A stretch of DNA of 64,000 nucleotides from Devosia salina (GCF_019504385.1 NZ_CP080590.1:3328001-3392000); one strand, 5' to 3'. Counted from the first letter of the stretch, positions 25,177-34,036 are shown. Made by a program: numbers and translations. The notes: generated from the letters alone by a model not told the origin.

Positions 25177-26268
25177 ATGAAACTCTTTTCCTGCGACCAT
25201 TGCGGCAACACGATCTATTTCGAGAATGCGCTGTGCGAGCATTGTGGGCACCAACTGGGCTATCTGCCCCAGCGGGCCGCGCTTGTGTCCCTGGTGGAGG
25301 ATGGCGGGCTATGGAGCACCCCGGCCGTTTCCGACGATGCCTATGTGTTTTGCGCCAATGCCGCGCATGGCGCCTGCAACTGGCTGATCCCCGCAAACCC
25401 TGGCGGCGACATCTACTGCACCGCGTGTCGCCATAACGAGACCATCCCGCCCATCGACGATCCGACCAATCTGGCGCGCTGGCAAACCATCGAGAGAGCC
25501 AAGAAGCGCCTGTTCTATTCCCTGCTCCGCCTTGACCTGCCGCTGCGGACCCGCGCCGAGGACCCCCTGCACGGCCTCGCCTTCCGCTTCCTGGCCGAAG
25601 ATGCCACAGCGCCACAGCGCGTCATGACCGGACACGACAACGGCATCATCACCATCGCCCTTGCCGAAGCGGACGACGCCGAGCGCGAATATCGCCGCAC
25701 CAGCATGAACGAGCCCTACCGCACGCTTCTGGGGCACTTCAGGCACGAGATCGGCCATCACTTCTGGGACCTCATGGTCGCCGGCAGGTCAGCGCAGGAG
25801 ACATTCCGTGCGCTCTTCGGCGACGAGCGGCAGGACTATGCCCGGTCACTTGAGGACCATTATGCCAATGGCGCCCCGCAAGGCTGGCCGCAGACCCATA
25901 TCAGCGCCTATGCCACGGCCCATCCCTGGGAGGATTTTGCCGAGACCTTTGCCCATTTCCTGCTCATCACCGATACGGTCGAAATGGCGGCGGCCTTCGG
26001 CATGCGGGCGCGTCCCCGCACTGGCGACGACCACATGGCGCTGCCGCCGGTGACCTTTGATCCCTACCGCGAACCGGAGATGGAGAGGATCATCGATCAC
26101 TGGGTGCCGCTGGCGAGCCTGATCAACAATCTCAACCGCGCCGTCGGGCAGGCTGACGCCTATCCCTTCGTCCTCTCGCCCCGGGTCATCGAAAAGCTGG
26201 GATACATCAACGACCTCGTGCACCAGGCGCCGGCGCACGACCAGAATGGGGCGCTCAACCGACCCTAG
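25177..26268 (+). CDS. Putative zinc-binding metallopeptidase (Peptidase_Mx type)
   Basis: A 363-residue cytoplasmic protein. The N-terminal four-cysteine zinc ribbon (CDHCGNTIYFENALCEHCG) is followed by a second Cys cluster (CNWLI...CTACRHNE). The catalytic domain has HEIGHHFWD, a classic HExxH variant, and the later EDFAETFAHFL. This combination is typical of the DUF/Peptidase_Mx family, whose substrate is unknown. The ATG at 25177 begins the zinc ribbon; the long upstream open frame is not coding. Its last 14 bases overlap the end of rluD on the other strand. Confidence 0.85.
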   Translation: MKLFSCDHCGNTIYFENALCEHCGHQLGYLPQRAALVSLVEDGGLWSTPAVSDDAYVFCANAAHGACNWLIPANPGGDIYCTACRHNETIPPIDDPTNLARWQTIERAKKRLFYSLLRLDLPLRTRAEDPLHGLAFRFLAEDATAPQRVMTGHDNGIITIALAEADDAEREYRRTSMNEPYRTLLGHFRHEIGHHFWDLMVAGRSAQETFRALFGDERQDYARSLEDHYANGAPQGWPQTHISAYATAHPWEDFAETFAHFLLITDTVEMAAAFGMRARPRTGDDHMALPPVTFDPYREPEMERIIDHWVPLASLINNLNRAVGQADAYPFVLSPRVIEKLGYINDLVHQAPAHDQNGALNRP

Positions 26269-27298
26269 TCACCTGGTCATAAGGCGCCAACGCGTCCTCA
26301 AGCGCCTGCAGATCGTCCGGCAACTCGGCCTCGAACATCATCTCCTCGCCGGTGGCGGGATGCTCGAAACCCAGTTCGGCCGCATGCAGCGCCTGCCGCC
26401 CCAGGGCCAGCACGGCCTTGGCAACGTCCTCCGGAAGCTTGTTGACCTTGGTGGCGAAGCCGGGCGCATAGAGGGCATCGGCGACCAGAGGATGTCCGAT
26501 ATGGGCCATATGCACACGGATCTGATGCGTGCGCCCGGTTTCGAGCTGACACTGGATGCGGGTGATATCCCATCCCGGCTCGCCAAAGCGGGCTTCCACC
26601 GCATAATGGGTGATCGCCTCGCGGCCGTGACGCAGCACCGCCTGTTTCAGCCGATTGCCCGGATCGCGCCCCAGTGGCGCATCCACCGTGCCCATGCCGG
26701 ACTGGGTCGAGCCCCAGGCATAGGCGATATAGGCCCGGTGAAGCGGCCCGGTGCGGCCGTGATCGGCGAACTGTTCGGAGAGGTGCTTGTGGGCCTTCTC
26801 GGTCTTGGCCGCGACCATGACGCCCGACGTGTCCTTGTCGAGCCGGTGCACGATGCCCGGCCGCTTGACCCCGCCAATGCCCTTCAGGCTGTCCCCGCAG
26901 TGAAAGATCAGCGCATTGACCAGCGTGCCCGAGGGCGATCCGGGCGCCGGATGCACCACCATGCCAACCGGCTTGTTGATGACGATCAGGTGCTCGTCCT
27001 CGTAGAGGATATCGAGCGGGATGTCTTCCGGCTGCGGATCGGGGTCTTCGGGGGGCGGCGCGACAAGCACGATTGTCTCGCCGGCCTTCACCCGGTATTT
27101 GGGTTCGGCGATCATCCTGCCGTCGACGCTGACCGCGCCGGCCAGGATCAGATCCTTGATGCGATTGCGGCTGAGCGCTTCATGCGCTTTTGCCAGCATG
27201 GCATCGAGCCGGCCGCCTTCCATGGCGGCATCGACCACAACTTCAACGGGCTCACCCGACGGCTCGCCCTCAAACTCGAAATCGGTGTCATCCGCCAT
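26255..27298 (-). CDS. rluD: Ribosomal large subunit pseudouridine synthase, RluD-like
   Basis: 347 residues. An N-terminal S4 RNA-binding domain (RLDAMLAKAHEALSRNRIKD) is followed by the RluA-family catalytic domain. The active-site motif HRLDKDTSGVMVAAKT carries the catalytic Asp, and the closing motif is RTHQIRVHMAHIGHPLVAD. RluD modifies helix 69 of 23S rRNA; RluC-type specificity cannot be excluded. The ATG at 27298 shares two bases with the ATG of the divergent gene at 27297. An upstream in-frame extension to 27406 is open but unlikely to be used. Confidence 0.9.
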   Translation of the reverse strand: MADDTDFEFEGEPSGEPVEVVVDAAMEGGRLDAMLAKAHEALSRNRIKDLILAGAVSVDGRMIAEPKYRVKAGETIVLVAPPPEDPDPQPEDIPLDILYEDEHLIVINKPVGMVVHPAPGSPSGTLVNALIFHCGDSLKGIGGVKRPGIVHRLDKDTSGVMVAAKTEKAHKHLSEQFADHGRTGPLHRAYIAYAWGSTQSGMGTVDAPLGRDPGNRLKQAVLRHGREAITHYAVEARFGEPGWDITRIQCQLETGRTHQIRVHMAHIGHPLVADALYAPGFATKVNKLPEDVAKAVLALGRQALHAAELGFEHPATGEEMMFEAELPDDLQALEDALAPYDQVTRVG

Positions 27299-27644
27299 GA
27301 GCAATCCTGAACCAAATACGCCCGACGCCGCCGACACCGAATTGTCGCCGGAGGCCCGGGTCATGCTGGGAAAAGCCCGCCGCTCGTTTGCGGTGTCCAT
27401 GGGCATTCTGTTGCTGGGCTTTATGGCGATTGGGGTTGCGCTTGTCTATCGCGTCATGCGCGACAGCCCGCCGCCGGCAGTGGCGGCAAGCGTTTCGGTG
27501 CCGGCGGGCGCCGAAGTGATTTCCGCGCTCAACACCGATGGCACCATCCAGGTCACCTTCGTGGCCGGCGGCGCGACCATGCTCAATGTCTATGACGCCG
27601 GTACCGGCGAACTGCAGCGCAGCGTCCAGATCGGGATGGAATAA
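27297..27644 (+). CDS. Single-pass membrane protein (DUF6476-like)
   Basis: 115 residues: a cytoplasmic N-terminus of about 35 residues, one transmembrane helix (VSMGILLLGFMAIGVALVY), and a small beta-rich periplasmic domain (GAEVISALNTDGTIQVTFV). Small proteins of this shape beside rluD occur in other alphaproteobacteria; the DUF6476 assignment is from memory of the pattern. Its ATG overlaps the rluD ATG on the other strand, so the two genes have no spacer and their promoters must lie in each other's coding sequence. Confidence 0.7.
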   Translation: MSNPEPNTPDAADTELSPEARVMLGKARRSFAVSMGILLLGFMAIGVALVYRVMRDSPPPAVAASVSVPAGAEVISALNTDGTIQVTFVAGGATMLNVYDAGTGELQRSVQIGME

Positions 27645-27716
27645 GCCCGGCGGGCTTGACCCGAGGGCGGTGCAGTGAGAGTCGAGGGCGCGACTGCAAG
27701 CGTCGCATCTCCGCCG

Positions 27717-28886
27717 CTACCGCCCCTGGATTTCCCTGAGCGCGGCCAGCCGGTCCGATACCTTGCCGCGCTGGCTATTGGCGGGGGTAGGGAGCACCTC
27801 GACCCCTTCGCCATCATCGGCAAAGCGCTGCACGCGGTCGAACAGGCTCTCCTCCGGGGCAGCGCTGGCCACCGCTTCATGATCGACCGCATAGACCAGC
27901 CGGCTGACACTGGCGGCGATATCGTTGAGCTTCTCACGCAGATAGGCTTCCTCGAACCGCTCGCTTTCCCAGTCCGCCATGATCGTCGCCTCCACGTCGC
28001 CGACCTTGGCGCGCAGGCGTTCGAGCTCTTCTTCCATCGAGAGCTTGTCGGCCAGCAATTGGTCGGCCCGGCCCTCGCTCCGTTCCACCATCTGGCTGGT
28101 TTCGGCCAGAAGCGCATTGAGCCGGTTCTCGGCACTGGCGATGCGCGCTTCGGCGGCTACCAGCTCCTCGGCATCCACTTCGCGCTGGGCTTCGCGCCCC
28201 GCCAGGGCATCGCGCATCTGCGCAATTGCGGCGCTGGCCTCGGCGCTGCGACGGTCGGATTTCTCAAGCCGCTCGATCAGGCTGCCGGCCTGTTCTTCGA
28301 GGAAGGCGGCCCGCTTGCGCTCAATGGCCAGTGCCGTGGTCAGCTGGTCGATGTCACTCTCGTAATCGCCCGACAGTGCCACGCCATCGACGCGGGTCGC
28401 CTTGGCGAGGCCTCCGCGCAAGGAATTGCGCAGGGTCTCGATCTCGCCGGCACGGGTCTCGAGCTCCCTGTCGCGCTTGCGCAACCGGTTCGCCAGATCG
28501 GCGCCGTCCTTTTCGAGTTCGAGAATGCGGGCCCGCAGCTCGACTTCGCGGCCTTCGAGTTCCCGCACCACCTCGAGGTGCTTTTCGCGCTCGGCCTTGA
28601 GCGCCCCCAGATCGGTGCGCTTCTGGTTGACATCGCTGAGCTGTTCGGCCAGCCGCTTGCGCAGGGCCTCGACATTCATTTCCAGTCGGCGTGTCGAGAG
28701 CGCGAATTCAGCCCGCAACTGGTCCTTGTCGGCGCGGAACTCGGCCATGGTAATGGGCGTCGCCGCCTCGATGCGCCGCTTGGTCAGGCGCACGGCGCGC
28801 TTCCACACCGCGGGCATGATGATGAGCGCGACCAGGCCCGCCACCAGCAGGCCCAGCGCAAAATACATGATGTTCTCGATCAGCAT
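27717..28886 (-). CDS. Membrane-anchored coiled-coil protein
   Basis: A 389-residue protein. One N-terminal transmembrane helix (YFALGLLVAGLVALIIMPAVW, about residues 8-28) is followed by a basic segment and a conserved RRIEAATPITMAEFRADKDQ block. About 300 residues of Glu/Arg/Leu-rich heptads follow. Homologous proteins are common in Hyphomicrobiales but have no assigned role. The architecture suggests a cytoplasmic rod tethered to the inner membrane. Gene neighbours give no functional clue. Confidence 0.8.
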   Translation of the reverse strand: MLIENIMYFALGLLVAGLVALIIMPAVWKRAVRLTKRRIEAATPITMAEFRADKDQLRAEFALSTRRLEMNVEALRKRLAEQLSDVNQKRTDLGALKAEREKHLEVVRELEGREVELRARILELEKDGADLANRLRKRDRELETRAGEIETLRNSLRGGLAKATRVDGVALSGDYESDIDQLTTALAIERKRAAFLEEQAGSLIERLEKSDRRSAEASAAIAQMRDALAGREAQREVDAEELVAAEARIASAENRLNALLAETSQMVERSEGRADQLLADKLSMEEELERLRAKVGDVEATIMADWESERFEEAYLREKLNDIAASVSRLVYAVDHEAVASAAPEESLFDRVQRFADDGEGVEVLPTPANSQRGKVSDRLAALREIQGR

Positions 28887-29019
28887 CGATGCGGCCTCCG
28901 GCGGTGCCTTCGCAGCCGCCTTGGGACTTGTTCTTCTTCGTATGTGGCAGCAAAGACGGGGTCAGGCCATCTTTGGCACTGGTTAACCCTAACGGGTTTG
29001 GGTGCCGCAGTCACGATAA

Positions 29020-29041
29020 AGCCGGAGCCCAAGCCCCGGCT
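29020..29041 (-). terminator. Possible terminator after eipA
   Basis: AGCCGG (29020-29025) pairs with CCGGCT (29036-29041). On the minus strand the stem is followed by TTATC. It lies about 27 bases beyond the DUF1134 gene stop. Confidence 0.4.
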
Positions 29042-29067
29042 ATATCAGGATTTGATCGCGCTGGGGG

Positions 29068-29637
29068 TCAGAACGGGTTCCAGGTGGGCTCTGCCGTGAA
29101 GTTGAGATATCCCACATTGATGCCCAGACGCGCACCGACGCCCGAGCGGATTGGCACCACCACGACATTGCCGCGCTTGGTGACGGTCATGCCGACCCCG
29201 CCGATGACATAGGCCGAACCGTCCACGCCGGGATAGCGCCCCAGAATGTCCTGGATGGTGGAGAGGTTGTAGACCAGCATCATCACCTTGGAGCCGTCGC
29301 CGCCGACGTCGAGGCCGATGCTGGGACCCTGCCAGAAGATTTTGAACTGCCCCGCATTGCGTGTGTAGAGCGTCCCCTCGCCATATTTGGCACCCACGAA
29401 CAACGCGCCGCCGGCTTCCTCGCCCAGGATATAGCCATTGGGCTGGCCATATTGGCTCACCGCGCGCTCGACCACCGAGGCCAGGCCCTGGGCCGCTGAG
29501 CCAAAGAACTCCCGGCCATTGTCGACCAGTTCTTCCCCCGAGAAGGTGTCGCTCAGCGAGCCCTGCGCATAGGCAGGCCCACCGAACATCAAGAGCGCGG
29601 CGATCAGGGCCGCAAGCTGGGCAAGGCGCTGGAACAT
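29068..29637 (-). CDS. eipA: EipA-type cell envelope protein (DUF1134)
   Basis: A 189-residue exported protein. The signal peptide (LAQLAALIAALLMFGGPAYA) is followed by the DUF1134 domain, a small beta-barrel rich in Gly (IFWQGPSIGLDVGGDGSKVM, YVIGGVGMTVTKRGNVVVVP). In Brucella the DUF1134 protein EipA is a periplasmic factor needed for envelope integrity. The start at 29637 has GGGAG six bases upstream; the frame is open further upstream but that would hide the signal peptide. It is divergent from the YHS-domain gene. Confidence 0.85.
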   Translation of the reverse strand: MFQRLAQLAALIAALLMFGGPAYAQGSLSDTFSGEELVDNGREFFGSAAQGLASVVERAVSQYGQPNGYILGEEAGGALFVGAKYGEGTLYTRNAGQFKIFWQGPSIGLDVGGDGSKVMMLVYNLSTIQDILGRYPGVDGSAYVIGGVGMTVTKRGNVVVVPIRSGVGARLGINVGYLNFTAEPTWNPF

Positions 29638-29732
29638 GGCAAATCTCCCGTGGTGATCCCCCGCCTTTACGAAGACCTTAAGGTCTCGGGCCCTAGTCTC
29701 GAACCCTGGCGTTGCGATCATTTGGGCCGATC

Positions 29733-30230
29733 ATGAAGCAAACCTCTAAACAAATCTTAACCATGATCGCCCTTGTTCTGCCGCTTTTCGGGCCTGTTCC
29801 GGCCATGGTCACGCCCGCCCTGGCTCAGTCCATCGTCACCTATGTGCAAACCGACCCGCTGACGGGCCTGGCCATGGGCGGCATGGATCCGGTCTCCTAT
29901 TTCACCGAAAACACGCCCCTGCCCGGTCGACCCGACTATGAGTTCATCTGGATGGGGGCGCCGTTCCAATTCTCCAATGCCGCCAATCTCGAAGTCTTCC
30001 GCCGCAACCCCGACATCTACGCGCCGCGCTATGGCGGGCATGGCGCCATGAGCATGTCGCGCGGCTTTGTCTCCGACTCCGATCCCTCGATCTACACCGT
30101 CTTCAAGCAGCGGCTTTACCTCTTCTATTCCGCCTCGAACCGCGAGGCCTTCCTGCTGGCACCCGACGCCGCCGCCATCAGGGGCGAAGAGCATTGGCAG
30201 GTTCTGTCCAAAACGCTCTCGACCCGGTAG
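29733..30230 (+). CDS. Exported YHS-domain protein
   Basis: 165 residues. A cleavable signal peptide (ILTMIALVLPLFGPVPAMVT...ALAQ) is followed by a YHS-like domain with GGMDPVSYFTENTPLPG and FIWMGAPFQFSNAANLEVF. The usual cysteine of TRASH/YHS metal sites is not visible, so metal binding is doubtful. The ATG at 29733 is the natural start. TTAACCAT, a CtrA half-site, occurs at 29757 inside the first codons, probably by chance. It lies upstream of chpT on the same strand. Confidence 0.82.
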   Translation: MKQTSKQILTMIALVLPLFGPVPAMVTPALAQSIVTYVQTDPLTGLAMGGMDPVSYFTENTPLPGRPDYEFIWMGAPFQFSNAANLEVFRRNPDIYAPRYGGHGAMSMSRGFVSDSDPSIYTVFKQRLYLFYSASNREAFLLAPDAAAIRGEEHWQVLSKTLSTR

Positions 30231-30249
30231 TGCACGCCGACTGGGCGCA

Positions 30250-30270
30250 TTAATGTCGCCTAACTGATTC
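30250..30270 (+). promoter_or_regulatory. CtrA-like and GANTC sites upstream of chpT
   Basis: TTAA, seven bases, then TAAC (30250-30264) is a near CtrA box. A GATTC site (30266-30270) for the CcrM methylase follows directly. They lie 40-60 bases before the chpT start. Confidence 0.4.
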
Positions 30271-30309
30271 TCGCCTTTTCCGCGCACGGCGCCTATGGAG
30301 ACCCGCACC

Positions 30310-30993
30310 ATGGATATCATCGAGCTCAAGGCAACCGACCTCGCCGCCATGTTGTGCTCGCGGGTCTGCCACGATCTCATCAATCCGATCGGTGCTATCG
30401 GCAACGGACTTGAAGTCCTTTCCGATCCCAACCAGGGCGAAATGGCCGAAGGCGCCCGCGACCTGATCGCCAGCGCCGCCAGGCAGAGCCGCGCCAAGCT
30501 CGAATTCGCCCGCCTGGCCTATGGCGCCTCCTCCACAGCAGGCACCGATATCGACACGCGCGAATGCGAACGGGTCGCCCGCATCCTGTTCGAGATCGAA
30601 AAGGCCGACCTCGAGTGGAACGTGCCGCTGATCCTTCTGCCCAAGCACAAGGCCAAGCTGTTCATGAACATGCTGCTGATCGCGGCCGGCTCGGTGCCCC
30701 GCGGCGGCTCGGTCAGCGCGTCGATCAGCGGGCCCGCCGGCGAAGAAAAGTTCGAGTTCACCTCGAAAAGCGATCCAGAAAAGCGCCAGAAAACCCTGGT
30801 GCCCTCCGGCTCCGCCGGCCTGCTCTCGGGCATGCCCGAGGAAGGTTCGGTCGACGCCCGGGGCATCCAGCCCTTCTATACGGGCCTGCTGGCGCGCATG
30901 ACCGACATGGAGCTCAATATCGGCCTGGAGAACGACATGTTCTTCTTCACCGCCACGCCCAAGACCGGCCAAGCCGCGGCAGCACAGGCCTAA
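30310..30993 (+). CDS. chpT: Histidine phosphotransferase ChpT
   Basis: A 227-residue dimeric phosphotransferase of the CckA-ChpT-CtrA/CpdR relay. The DHp-like helix carries the phospho-histidine in LCSRVCHDLINPIGAIGNGL, the hallmark of ChpT. A degenerate ATPase-like fold follows and ends RMTDMELNIGLENDMFFFTA. The ATG at 30310 has GGAG nine bases upstream; ATG at 30295 is the other option. CtrA, its final target, is encoded 4 kb downstream. CckA is not in the window. Confidence 0.93.
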   Translation: MDIIELKATDLAAMLCSRVCHDLINPIGAIGNGLEVLSDPNQGEMAEGARDLIASAARQSRAKLEFARLAYGASSTAGTDIDTRECERVARILFEIEKADLEWNVPLILLPKHKAKLFMNMLLIAAGSVPRGGSVSASISGPAGEEKFEFTSKSDPEKRQKTLVPSGSAGLLSGMPEEGSVDARGIQPFYTGLLARMTDMELNIGLENDMFFFTATPKTGQAAAAQA

Positions 30994-31126
30994 ACTGCTG
31001 TAACCATGTGATATTTCCGTATGCTTTTGCCGCCCATGGCGGCAATTGACCGCGGCGCGCTAACCATTCGCCAACCTATTGGACGGCATAGTCTGGACAG
31101 CGTCTCTCCTGTCCCAGGGCCAACTC

Positions 31127-31495
31127 ATGCGCAGCTGCCTTATCGTCGATGATTCCAGCGTGGTGCGCAAAGTGGCGCGTCGCATCCTGGAAGATCTCGA
31201 CTATATCGTGGACGAGGCCGAGGATGGCCAGGAAGCGATCGACAAGTGCCGCCAGGAAATGCCTGACGCCATCCTGCTCGACTGGAACATGCCGATCATG
31301 AGCGGACTGGAGTTTCTCAAGCTGCTGCGCGCCTATGTCGGCGGCGAGAAGCCGCGCGTCATCTATTGCACGGTCGAAAACGACGTTGGCGCCATCGCCC
31401 TGGCCCTCAAATCCGGGGCCGACGACTACATGATGAAGCCGTTCGACCGCAATGTTCTCGAATCCAAGTTTCAGGACAAGGCCGCGGCCGCCTGA
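31127..31495 (+). CDS. Single-domain response regulator (CheY-like)
   Basis: A 122-residue receiver with no output domain. It has the acidic pair and phospho-acceptor block (LIVDDSS...AILLDWNMPIMSG), the Thr switch (VIYCTVEND) and the conserved Lys (DYMMKPFDRN). Receivers of this type often sit next to chpT in Hyphomicrobiales. It is not CpdR or DivK by sequence. It might serve chemotaxis or the cell-cycle relay. The ATG at 31127 (MRSCLIVDD) is chosen; the open frame from 31079 would add 16 unlikely residues. Confidence 0.9.
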   Translation: MRSCLIVDDSSVVRKVARRILEDLDYIVDEAEDGQEAIDKCRQEMPDAILLDWNMPIMSGLEFLKLLRAYVGGEKPRVIYCTVENDVGAIALALKSGADDYMMKPFDRNVLESKFQDKAAAA

Positions 31496-31520
31496 ACTTC
31501 AACCCGACTATGATATGGAC

Positions 31521-31787
31521 CTAGGTCTCAAACCTGGTCCGCTCCTGCCGGAAATCCTCCACGCTGTGCAAGTAAGTTTCAGGGTCAGTTCGTAGGGCAA
31601 CGCCACTGAGATAAACTATAGCATTCCAGATTTCTTGCGACGCGGCCGGGTCACATTCCAGTTCATTCCGATCATTTGCCTTCATTGCGTCCCAGGCAAA
31701 TCTCTCAATCTCTTCGCGGGATTCGTGTTCACCGCATAGTGCATCGAACTTCGCTCGAATGTCTTCCAACGTTACGCGCATACTCAC
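31521..31787 (-). CDS. Small acidic hypothetical protein, possibly immunity-like
   Basis: 88 residues from a GTG at 31787 (or 86 from ATG at 31781), soluble and acidic. Blocks such as REEIERFAWDAMKAND and TYLHSVEDFRQERTRFE recall small proteins found as immunity factors or lone hypotheticals, but I cannot name a family with confidence. Base composition is clearly less GC-rich than the neighbours, hinting at recent arrival. Its start overlaps the stop of the sigma-factor gene by 4 bases, so it may be co-translated. Confidence 0.65.
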   Translation of the reverse strand: MSMRVTLEDIRAKFDALCGEHESREEIERFAWDAMKANDRNELECDPAASQEIWNAIVYLSGVALRTDPETYLHSVEDFRQERTRFET

Positions 31788-33061
31788 ACCCCCGCTTCCG
31801 CACGGTTCAGCAAAAACGCCTTTTCCCGTGCATTGCGGGTGAGGCCTGCCGCCCTGCGGAATTCGTCATTGGCCTCCTCATGGCGCCCCAGCTTGCGCAA
31901 CAGGTCGCCCCTGACGCCATAGAGCAAATGGTAGCTTTCCAGCACCGATGACGCCTTGAGAGCATCGACGAGCGGCAAGGCCGCCTCCGGCCCCTGCGCC
32001 ATGGACACGGCCACGGCGCGGTTGAGCTCTATGACCGGCGACGGTGTCACCTGGTTGAGGAGCCCATAGAGCGCGGCGATCTGTCCCCAGTCGGTTTCCT
32101 CGGCCCGGCGGGCGCGGGCGTGACAGGCCGCAATGGCCGCCTGTAGGCTGTAGGGCCCGGCAATACCGCCCAGGCGCTGCGCGCGCGTCAGCCCCTCCAG
32201 CCCGCGCCGGATCATCATCTGATCCCACAGGGCCCGGTTCTGGTCGGGCAGCAGCACCGGCTCGCCAGCAGCATTGGTGCGGGCCTTGGCGCGTGAATGC
32301 TGCAGCTCCATCAAAGCCAGCAGCCCATGGACTTCGGGCTCCTCGGGCATAAGCGAGGCAAGTGTGCGCCCCATCCGCATCGCCTCCTCGCACAATTGCG
32401 GGCGCATCCAGTCCGCACCGGCGGTAGCCGAGTAACCCTCGTTGAAGATCAGGTAGAGAACACCCAGTACCGAGGCGACGCGCTCTTCGCGGTCGGCGCC
32501 GCGCGGGACCTCGAACGGTACTCCGGCCTCGGCGATGGTCCGCTTGGCGCGCACGATGCGCTGTCCGATGGTCGTGTCATTGGCCAGGAACGCCCGCGCA
32601 ATTTCCTCCGTGGTCAGCCCACCAATCAGCCGCAATGTCAGCGCCACCCGGCTCTCCGGGGGCAGCACGGGATGGCACGAGGTAAATATCAGCCGCAGCA
32701 GATCGTCCCCCACATCATCGTCCAATTGCTCGTGCAGGGCCGTCTCGGTGTCGGGCGCGGCTTCATCCATATCGCGGCCCAGCGCCTCAAGCTTGCCGGT
32801 GGCCATCTTGCGATGTCGGAAATGGTCGATGGCCTTGCGTTTGGCGGCCTGCATCAGCCAAGCGCCGGGATTGCGCGGCACGCCGGCCTCCGGCCAGCTG
32901 CGCAGCGCTGCCATCAGCGCCTCCTGGGCCAGTTCCTCGGCCAGCGAGATGTCGCGAACCATCCGCGTCAGACCGGCAATCAGCCGTGCCTGCTCCAGGC
33001 GCCAGACGGTGGCGATGGCGCGATCGGTCTCCCGCCGCGCCTGTGTTGCGGCTTCGCTCAT
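31784..33061 (-). CDS. ECF42-type RNA polymerase sigma factor with C-terminal TPR-like domain
   Basis: A 425-residue protein. Sigma regions 2 and 4 lie in the first 190 residues (EELAQEALMAALRSWPEAGV, RVALTLRLIGGLTTEEIARA). A long DUF6596/TPR-like extension follows, with LNEGYSATAG-type and IELNRAVAVSMAQGPEAALP repeats. This layout is ECF42. That group is usually encoded beside a DGPF/YCII-domain protein, which is missing here. The start at 33061 (MSEAATQ) is preferred to the upstream MGRLGA. Confidence 0.92.
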   Translation of the reverse strand: MSEAATQARRETDRAIATVWRLEQARLIAGLTRMVRDISLAEELAQEALMAALRSWPEAGVPRNPGAWLMQAAKRKAIDHFRHRKMATGKLEALGRDMDEAAPDTETALHEQLDDDVGDDLLRLIFTSCHPVLPPESRVALTLRLIGGLTTEEIARAFLANDTTIGQRIVRAKRTIAEAGVPFEVPRGADREERVASVLGVLYLIFNEGYSATAGADWMRPQLCEEAMRMGRTLASLMPEEPEVHGLLALMELQHSRAKARTNAAGEPVLLPDQNRALWDQMMIRRGLEGLTRAQRLGGIAGPYSLQAAIAACHARARRAEETDWGQIAALYGLLNQVTPSPVIELNRAVAVSMAQGPEAALPLVDALKASSVLESYHLLYGVRGDLLRKLGRHEEANDEFRRAAGLTRNAREKAFLLNRAEAGV

Positions 33062-33172
33062 GGCACCCAGTCTCCCCACGACGCAGCGTAAATCTGATGG
33101 GGACGAGCATCAATGCCGTGGCCACGAGGTCAAGGGGAAAGGCGAACTTCGCCGTTCCCCAATGCGCATTCG

Positions 33173-34036
33173 TCACTCGAACATGCCCCGGGGCACTTCG
33201 CCAGCCAGGAAAGGCGCGATGAACCCCTCGAGCAGGTCGACCTGATCGATGAGCGAGGTGTGTGAACTGGCGGGCAGAATGGCAAGCCGCGAGGCGGGCA
33301 AGGGGTTGCCCATATCGCCCATGGCGCCGCCGCCCAGCAAGCGGAACATGGCCACCATATGCTCGAGCGTGGTCACATCCGCGTCGCCGCCGATCAGCAG
33401 CACGGGCGTTTTCAGCGCCCGCACCTCGGCCTCCCAGTCCATCGGCTCGTGTTCCAGCGCGATCATGCGCTCCACAAAGGGCCGGAAGGCCGTGGGATCG
33501 GGCGCATATTGTTTCCAGGCATCTTCCATCGGCGTGCCGATGAACATTTCTGGCGCCATGGTGGGCACCATGGCGTGATATTCGGGTTGCATGCCATCCA
33601 TGGAATAGGCGACGGAGATGGCCACCAGCTGGTCGACCTTGTCGGGATGATCGATTGCCAGCTTCAGTCCGGCCGCCGCCCCCATGGAATACCCCAGCAC
33701 GTCGGCTTTCTCGAGCCCCACGGCCTCCATGAACCTGGCGACGTCGTCGCTGAGATGGGGATAGGTAATGGGCCGCTCGATATCATTGGTGCGGCCGTGC
33801 CCCTGCAATTCCACGGCGTAGACCGTGTGGGTCTCGGCGAGGCGCGGAATGATCTCGCCCATGGCCGGTATGTTCATATAGGCGCCGTGCAGCACCACGA
33901 TCGGGTCACCGCTGCCGGAAACCTCGTAATACATTTCCATGCCGTTGATGCTGGCATAGGCGCCGGCAGGTTGGGACTGGGCGAAGGCTTGCGGGGTGAA
34001 GAACAGGGCGCCTGCCAGAAGAATGCTGCGGATCAT
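33173..34036 (-). CDS. Exported alpha/beta-fold hydrolase
   Basis: 287 residues. A signal peptide (MIRSILLAGALFFTPQAFAQ) precedes an alpha/beta-hydrolase domain. Features are an oxyanion strand (IVVLHGAYMN), the nucleophile elbow GYSMGAAAG with the catalytic Ser, a later Asp (LLIGGDADVTT) and a His near the end (LPASSHTSLID). Substrate unknown. The start at 34036 is backed by GAGGAG just upstream. It is transcribed away from the ctrA terminator. Confidence 0.9.
   Translation of the reverse strand: MIRSILLAGALFFTPQAFAQSQPAGAYASINGMEMYYEVSGSGDPIVVLHGAYMNIPAMGEIIPRLAETHTVYAVELQGHGRTNDIERPITYPHLSDDVARFMEAVGLEKADVLGYSMGAAAGLKLAIDHPDKVDQLVAISVAYSMDGMQPEYHAMVPTMAPEMFIGTPMEDAWKQYAPDPTAFRPFVERMIALEHEPMDWEAEVRALKTPVLLIGGDADVTTLEHMVAMFRLLGGGAMGDMGNPLPASRLAILPASSHTSLIDQVDLLEGFIAPFLAGEVPRGMFE

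Noticed and set aside
29757..29764. TTAACCAT half-site in the YHS-domain gene
   Set aside because: It lies inside the coding sequence, downstream of the start, where a promoter role is unlikely.
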